A DNA stretch of 64,000 bases from Sphingomonadaceae bacterium (GTDB lineage: Bacteria; Pseudomonadota; Alphaproteobacteria; Sphingomonadales; Sphingomonadaceae): positions 1-64,000 of the forward strand of contig CANGJB010000010.1 in NCBI GenBank assembly GCA_947453945.1. The letters run 5' to 3'. The notes under the pieces were generated by a model. The model was not told the DNA's origin, made no database searches, and worked only from the letters and a program-made list of their open reading frames with translations. The first letter of the stretch is position 1; each line of letters starts with the position of its first letter. Both the position numbers and the translations under genes were made by a program. Positions 59,810 to 64,000 of this stretch are shown here, piece after piece.

Positions 59810-61110
59810 GCAGTCAGGTCCTTTTCAAGGCGTTGCAGAGCGGCGGCGCGCTGCACCACCTCTGCGGATCGGCGCGCCACGCGCAGCCGCGCGGCGAGTT
59901 CGGAATAGCGCAGGCCGGTCTCGTCCAGCCGGGCCTGCAGGCGATCTATCGCGGCTTCGGTTTCCGCCACGGGGCGCCCGCGCGGCAGGCCAAGCGCCAT
60001 GACCAGCCGTTCGCGGGAGGCATCGGCATAGGGCGCGGCGATCAGGCGCAGGCGCCCGGCGCGGCGGATGAGGCCGGCGGTGTTGCGCACCAGCACCGTC
60101 TTGCCGAGCGGGATCTCGCGTCCGGCCACGCGGGCCGGGCCGAAGCGGTTGAAGCTGCGCCACCCGGCGGCAAACAGCGCCATGAAGAAGCACAGCGTGG
60201 CCGCAAGGAACGGCGGCTCGAACGCTAGGGTCAGGAGATTGCGGCTCGCACCCAGACCATTGAGCGTGAGATCGAACGAGACCGATTCGGGGCGCCCGCC
60301 GGCGGCGGCGTAGACGAGGCGGCGCGCCATGAGTGCGGTCTGCTTGTCGGCCAGGCCCCAGTTGTCGAGCAGGTCCGGCTCGAACACCAGGACCACGGGG
60401 AAGCTGGTGGCGAAGCTATCGTTGGCGCCTGCCTCCTCCGGATCGCTGTCTGCATGGCGCTGCATGCCGATCCAGTTTTCGAGCGCGGGATTGCTGCCAT
60501 CACCCGTGAAGTAGCCGGCAAGAACGCGCGCGTCGGGCGTTTCGATCAGCGCTTCAAGGCCGGCCCCATCGCCCGCCTGCACCTTGCGATCATCGGGGAG
60601 CGGGCCGTGGAACGCGGAGAACGCGCCCGAACCGGTCCAGCCATGCGCGGCGCCGCCCACGAAGCCTACCGATACATCATCATGATAGCCTTTCCATTCG
60701 GGCGGCTGGGTGCCCTCGATCCGGGTCCACCCGCGCTTGGCTGCGGGATTGCCGAAATCGGGCAAGGCGATCCATTTGGGGGTGACGACAAGCGTGGGGC
60801 CGATGCTGCGCCGGGCCTCGACGATCTCGGCAATGTCCTTGCCATCCACTTGGGCCGGCGGGGTCAGCACGAGCAGACCCGGCTGCTTGAGCGCCTCCTT
60901 GCCGCGCGCGCGGCTGACGGTGACGCCATCCGCCTCAAGCATGGCGGCGAGCGCGGCATAGCCGTTGAGCCCGCGGCCCGCCACGTGGCCGCCGCCGTTG
61001 TTGGTCGCGCCGCCCCCGGTGCCGAGCCAGTAGAGCACCGCGACAAAGGCCAGCGCGCCGATGAGCACGATGCCGAGCGTGGTGCTCTTGCCGAAGGGGG
61101 AATCGTTCAC
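59806..61110 (-). CDS. DUF4350-domain membrane protein
   Basis: '[26 protein letters not shown]'; N- and C-terminal TM segments; GTG start at 61110. Confidence 0.8.
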   Translation of the reverse strand: MNDSPFGKSTTLGIVLIGALAFVAVLYWLGTGGGATNNGGGHVAGRGLNGYAALAAMLEADGVTVSRARGKEALKQPGLLVLTPPAQVDGKDIAEIVEARRSIGPTLVVTPKWIALPDFGNPAAKRGWTRIEGTQPPEWKGYHDDVSVGFVGGAAHGWTGSGAFSAFHGPLPDDRKVQAGDGAGLEALIETPDARVLAGYFTGDGSNPALENWIGMQRHADSDPEEAGANDSFATSFPVVLVFEPDLLDNWGLADKQTALMARRLVYAAAGGRPESVSFDLTLNGLGASRNLLTLAFEPPFLAATLCFFMALFAAGWRSFNRFGPARVAGREIPLGKTVLVRNTAGLIRRAGRLRLIAAPYADASRERLVMALGLPRGRPVAETEAAIDRLQARLDETGLRYSELAARLRVARRSAEVVQRAAALQRLEKDLTA

Positions 61111-61691
61111 CGGCCGGCTTCCAGATTCTGCAGCGCGAAGGCGGCATAGGCTTCGCGCGCGCGGTGCCAATCGTCCGCCGCCAGCGCGCGCAGGGCATAG
61201 AGGCTGCGCTCCACTTCGCGCGCGATCAGCGTGAAGGCCTGCCGTGCGGCGGCGGGAAGGCCGGGGATCAGGCCGATCTCGCGCGCGGTGCTGGAGGGGC
61301 TGAGCCAATCGGGCCGTGCGGCGGCGATATGGTGCACGCTGCGCTGAAGCAGGAGGTGCACGGCCTCCTCATAGCGGCCTTGGGCCGCGAGAGCATCGGC
61401 ATCCTCCAGCAGCGCTAGCGCAGCGGCGCGGTCTAATACCGGCCCGGGCAGCGCAGGGACGGCCAAGGCGCGGCCGAGCTTCCAGCGCCGGAATAGCATG
61501 AACCCGATCCACAGCGCGCCGATGGCCGCAAGGATGGCGAGCACGATCTCGATGCCGCCCCACCCGGCGCCCAGCCAGCGGCCGAGCGGCGCGAAAAGTT
61601 CCGAAAGGTAGCGCAGGATCGCGACGAGCCATGCAGGCGGTTCGCTTTTCGGCGGATGGTAGGGCGGGACGGGCGCATACTGGATCTCGCG
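61107..61691 (-). CDS. DUF4129-like membrane protein
   Basis: TM segment then 'ALEDADALAAQGRYEEAVHLLLQRSVHHIAAARPDWL...TAREI'; likely start MREIQYAP (approx. 61691). Confidence 0.7.
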   Translation of the reverse strand, partial: REIQYAPVPPYHPPKSEPPAWLVAILRYLSELFAPLGRWLGAGWGGIEIVLAILAAIGALWIGFMLFRRWKLGRALAVPALPGPVLDRAAALALLEDADALAAQGRYEEAVHLLLQRSVHHIAAARPDWLSPSSTAREIGLIPGLPAAARQAFTLIAREVERSLYALRALAADDWHRAREAYAAFALQNLEAGR

Positions 61692-61841
61692 CATGCTGCG
61701 CGCCGCTTCCCACGCGCGTTCGCCTGCACTGGCGCTTTCCGGTCCGGGTACTCCTGCCACAGCGCCCAGTGGTCGCATGTGGCCCGGGCCCGGGGCAAGC
61801 GTTTATCGCGCCGGATCGGTGTGCTGATCGCGCGGTGGCGA

Positions 61842-62732
61842 TCAGCCGCGCGCGCGTTCCAGCGGATAGGTGCCGAGAATGCGCAGGTCCTTGGCGAAGA
61901 AGCCCAGTTCCTCGAACGCGCGGTCCACCGCTGCCTCGCCCGGCGCGCCGACAATATCGGCGAAGAAAGCGGTGGCGGCAAAGCTAGCGCCGCGCTGATA
62001 GCTTTCCAGCTTGGTCATGTTGATGCCGTTGGTCGCAAAACCGCCCAGCGCCTTGTAAAGCGCGGCGGGGATGTTGCGCACTTCGAACACGAAGGTGGTG
62101 ATCGCGGGGCCGGTGATCGTACCGAGGTCGAGCGGTTCGCGCGCCAGCATGACGAAGCGGGTCATGTTGTCGTGCGCGTCCTCGATGTTCTCCTCGACCA
62201 GCGTGAGGCCATAGAGTTCGGCGGCGATGCGCGGGGCGATGGCGGCGACGGCAGGATCCCCCAGTTCAGCGACATACGCGGCCGCGCCCGCGGTATCGGC
62301 ATGCGACATCGGCACGATGCCGCGCGCACGCAGAAAATGGCGCGACTGGCCGAGCGCCTGCGGGTGGCTGTAGGCGCTGGTGAAGGGGCCGGTGCCGATG
62401 CCCATGAGGCAGGCGTGGATGGGCATGAAATGCTCGCCCACGATGGCGAGATCGCTTTCGGGGAGGAGAAAGTGGATATCGGCCACGCGGCCATGCTGCG
62501 AATTTTCGATCGGGATGATGGCCTGGCCGGCACGTCCGTCCTTCACCGCATCCAGCGCATCTTCGAAGGAAAAGCACGGCAGCGGCAGGCAGTGCGGCAG
62601 CGCTTCCAGCGCGGCGCGGTGCGAATTGGCACCCGGGGCGCCCTGAAAGGCAACAGCGCGTGTCGGATCGGCAGCGGCGGCTGCGGTCATTTCGGCGACA
62701 AGGCGCGCGGCGGGTACGGGATAGCTGGCCAT
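61842..62732 (-). CDS. pheA: Prephenate dehydratase
   Basis: 'VAFQGAPGANSHRAALEALP', 'PIENSQHGRVADIHFLL', ACT domain 'NIPAALYKALGGFATNGINMTKLES'. Confidence 0.95.
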   Translation of the reverse strand: MASYPVPAARLVAEMTAAAAADPTRAVAFQGAPGANSHRAALEALPHCLPLPCFSFEDALDAVKDGRAGQAIIPIENSQHGRVADIHFLLPESDLAIVGEHFMPIHACLMGIGTGPFTSAYSHPQALGQSRHFLRARGIVPMSHADTAGAAAYVAELGDPAVAAIAPRIAAELYGLTLVEENIEDAHDNMTRFVMLAREPLDLGTITGPAITTFVFEVRNIPAALYKALGGFATNGINMTKLESYQRGASFAATAFFADIVGAPGEAAVDRAFEELGFFAKDLRILGTYPLERARG

Positions 62733-62921
62733 GGATCGACGCGCTTAAGGCTCCCGGCGTGGTGCGACAAGGCGCTTTTGCATGGGCCAAACACATCACC
62801 TCATATGATTCTTCTCGGGCAACCCATTGCAATCACTCTTGCGCGGGCGCTGGGGCGTGACTAGAGCGGCGGCGAAAATGCGCGCCAGCCACGCGGGCGC
62901 ACTCTCCATATGGGGCTCGGA

Positions 62922-63524
62922 ATGGACGATCGTTTCAATACCATTGCCGGTTGGACCTTGTTCGGCGGCATCGTTGCGCTTGGGCTTTCGAGCCTTTCGG
63001 GCCATTACTTTCTGGCCGACAAGGAACACCGCCCGGAGAAGATGGGTTATGTGATTGAGGGCGTCGAAGCCGAAGCCGGCAGCGGCGCGGCTGTGGCCGA
63101 ACCGATCGCGACGCGTCTGGCCAAGGGCGATGTCGCCAAGGGCGAGGCCACCTTTGCCAAGTGCAAGGCCTGCCACGTGAACGCGCAGGGCGGTGCCAAC
63201 GGTATCGGTCCGAACCTTTGGGGCGTCGTCGGGGCGTCCCAGGCCGCGCATCCCGGATTTGCCTATTCCGATGCGCTCAAGAGCAAGGGCGGCAAGTGGG
63301 ATTTCGCTAGCCTCGATGAATGGCTGACCTCGCCCGCCAAGTATGCGACCGGCACCAAGATGTCGTTCGCGGGCCTCGGCGATGCGCAGCAGCGCGCCGA
63401 CGTGATCCTCTATCTCAATTCGCAGGGCAGCAACCTGCCGCTTCCCGCAGCCGAAGCGGCCCCCGCAGCTCTGGCTGCAGATGCAAGCGCCGCTGCGCCC
63501 GAAGCGAGCGAAGCCGCGAAGTAA
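62922..63524 (+). CDS. Membrane-anchored class I cytochrome c
   Basis: N-terminal TM, 'KCKACH' heme motif, 'GPNLWGVVG', 'TKMSFAGL' Met ligand, Ala-rich tail. Confidence 0.93.
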   Translation: MDDRFNTIAGWTLFGGIVALGLSSLSGHYFLADKEHRPEKMGYVIEGVEAEAGSGAAVAEPIATRLAKGDVAKGEATFAKCKACHVNAQGGANGIGPNLWGVVGASQAAHPGFAYSDALKSKGGKWDFASLDEWLTSPAKYATGTKMSFAGLGDAQQRADVILYLNSQGSNLPLPAAEAAPAALAADASAAAPEASEAAK

Positions 63525-63531
63525 AAACGCC

Positions 63532-63568
63532 CGTAGGGCCACGCCCCGGAGAGGGGTGTGTCCCTACG
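63532..63568. other. Long stem-loop downstream of cytochrome c gene
   Basis: CGTAGGGCCACGCCCC / GGGGTGTGTCCCTACG, 14 of 16 Watson-Crick plus one G.U. Confidence 0.6.
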
Positions 63569-63586
63569 AGGTCAGTCAACGCCGGT

Positions 63587-63751
63587 TCAATCGACCATTT
63601 GCTGGACGATCTGACGCAGTTCCTTTGCCGAAAGCACCGGCGAAGTGCGCTGGGGCGCAGCCATTCTGCGGGCTGTTCCGGAAACCCGGTAGCCGGGCAG
63701 GAAGCTGTGGCTGATCGTGTAGGCGTGCTGTGTGTTCAAATTCGGTGTCAT
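63587..63751 (-). CDS. Small hypothetical protein (54 aa)
   Basis: MTPNLNTQHAYTISHSFLPGYRVSGTARRMAAPQRTSPVLSAKELRQIVQQMVD. Confidence 0.4.
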   Translation of the reverse strand: MTPNLNTQHAYTISHSFLPGYRVSGTARRMAAPQRTSPVLSAKELRQIVQQMVD

Positions 63752-63944
63752 GATATTCCTGAGCGCGCCACGCGCGCCGATGGTTGGGGAAAACAAGGCG
63801 CGTGCGCAGCAGGACTGGCCTGCGCGCCGTATCGACCTTGCGGAAATGAGCGTTGTGCCGGCCAAACGGCCAGCCAAGTTACCTGATCCGATGGTACCGG
63901 ATCGGTTGCTCAGAACGGGTGTTTTGCCTGGATTTTCAGCGTAA

Positions 63945-63960
63945 CAGGTTGATCAACCTG
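63945..63960. promoter_or_regulatory. Perfect 16-bp palindrome, possible operator
   Basis: CAGGTTGATCAACCTG. Confidence 0.35.
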
Positions 63961-64000
63961 CTTTGCAAAACGTGCTAGCGCCGCTTCTTGAAAGCGCCGC

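Overview
64-kb window of GC-rich alphaproteobacterial chromosome. Gene content (MipZ, SucCD, ScfR/propionyl-CoA genes, PgmG-type mutase, many ATGA/GTGA gene overlaps) looks like a sphingomonad; this taxonomic call is inference. It is almost entirely densely packed, core-type chromosomal coding sequence. I see no CRISPR array, transposase, prophage or rRNA operon. One tRNA-Thr(GGT) is encoded on the minus strand. Main blocks: exbD; ligase-associated DEXH helicase; phosphohexomutase; membrane J-protein; mipZ/panC; SRAP protein; class II aldolase; orphan [2Fe-2S] subunit; TonB-dependent siderophore receptor; M14 carboxypeptidase; DUF4136 pair; galE/rpmJ; pgeF; pepN; M48 peptidase; gpmA/purEK/folA/ribF; ileS/lspA; CorC-like transporter; OmpA; aldo/keto reductase; cysQ/hisN-like phosphatase; sucCD; a TetR-controlled di-iron-like/styrene-oxide-isomerase-like pair; the ScfR/PCC/MCM propionyl-CoA pathway with etfBA; a six-gene MoxR/DUF58/DUF4350/SpoIIM/RDD operon; pheA; cytochrome c. 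The best candidate for an undescribed system is the TetR operon at 39813-41965. It pairs a PF10118-type protein carrying a canonical E...ExxH...E...ExxH di-iron signature with a small membrane protein resembling styrene oxide isomerase, and a perfect ATAACA-C-TGTTAT palindrome lies in the divergent promoter. Other notable signals: a strong inverted repeat of TTTGCAA-type motifs between scfR and pccB; a start-codon-abutting hairpin presenting the Shine-Dalgarno in its loop; an un-called 71-codon ORF apparently starting at ATC; and three different REP-like palindromic families. All homology calls were made by eye from the translated sequence; no searches were run.
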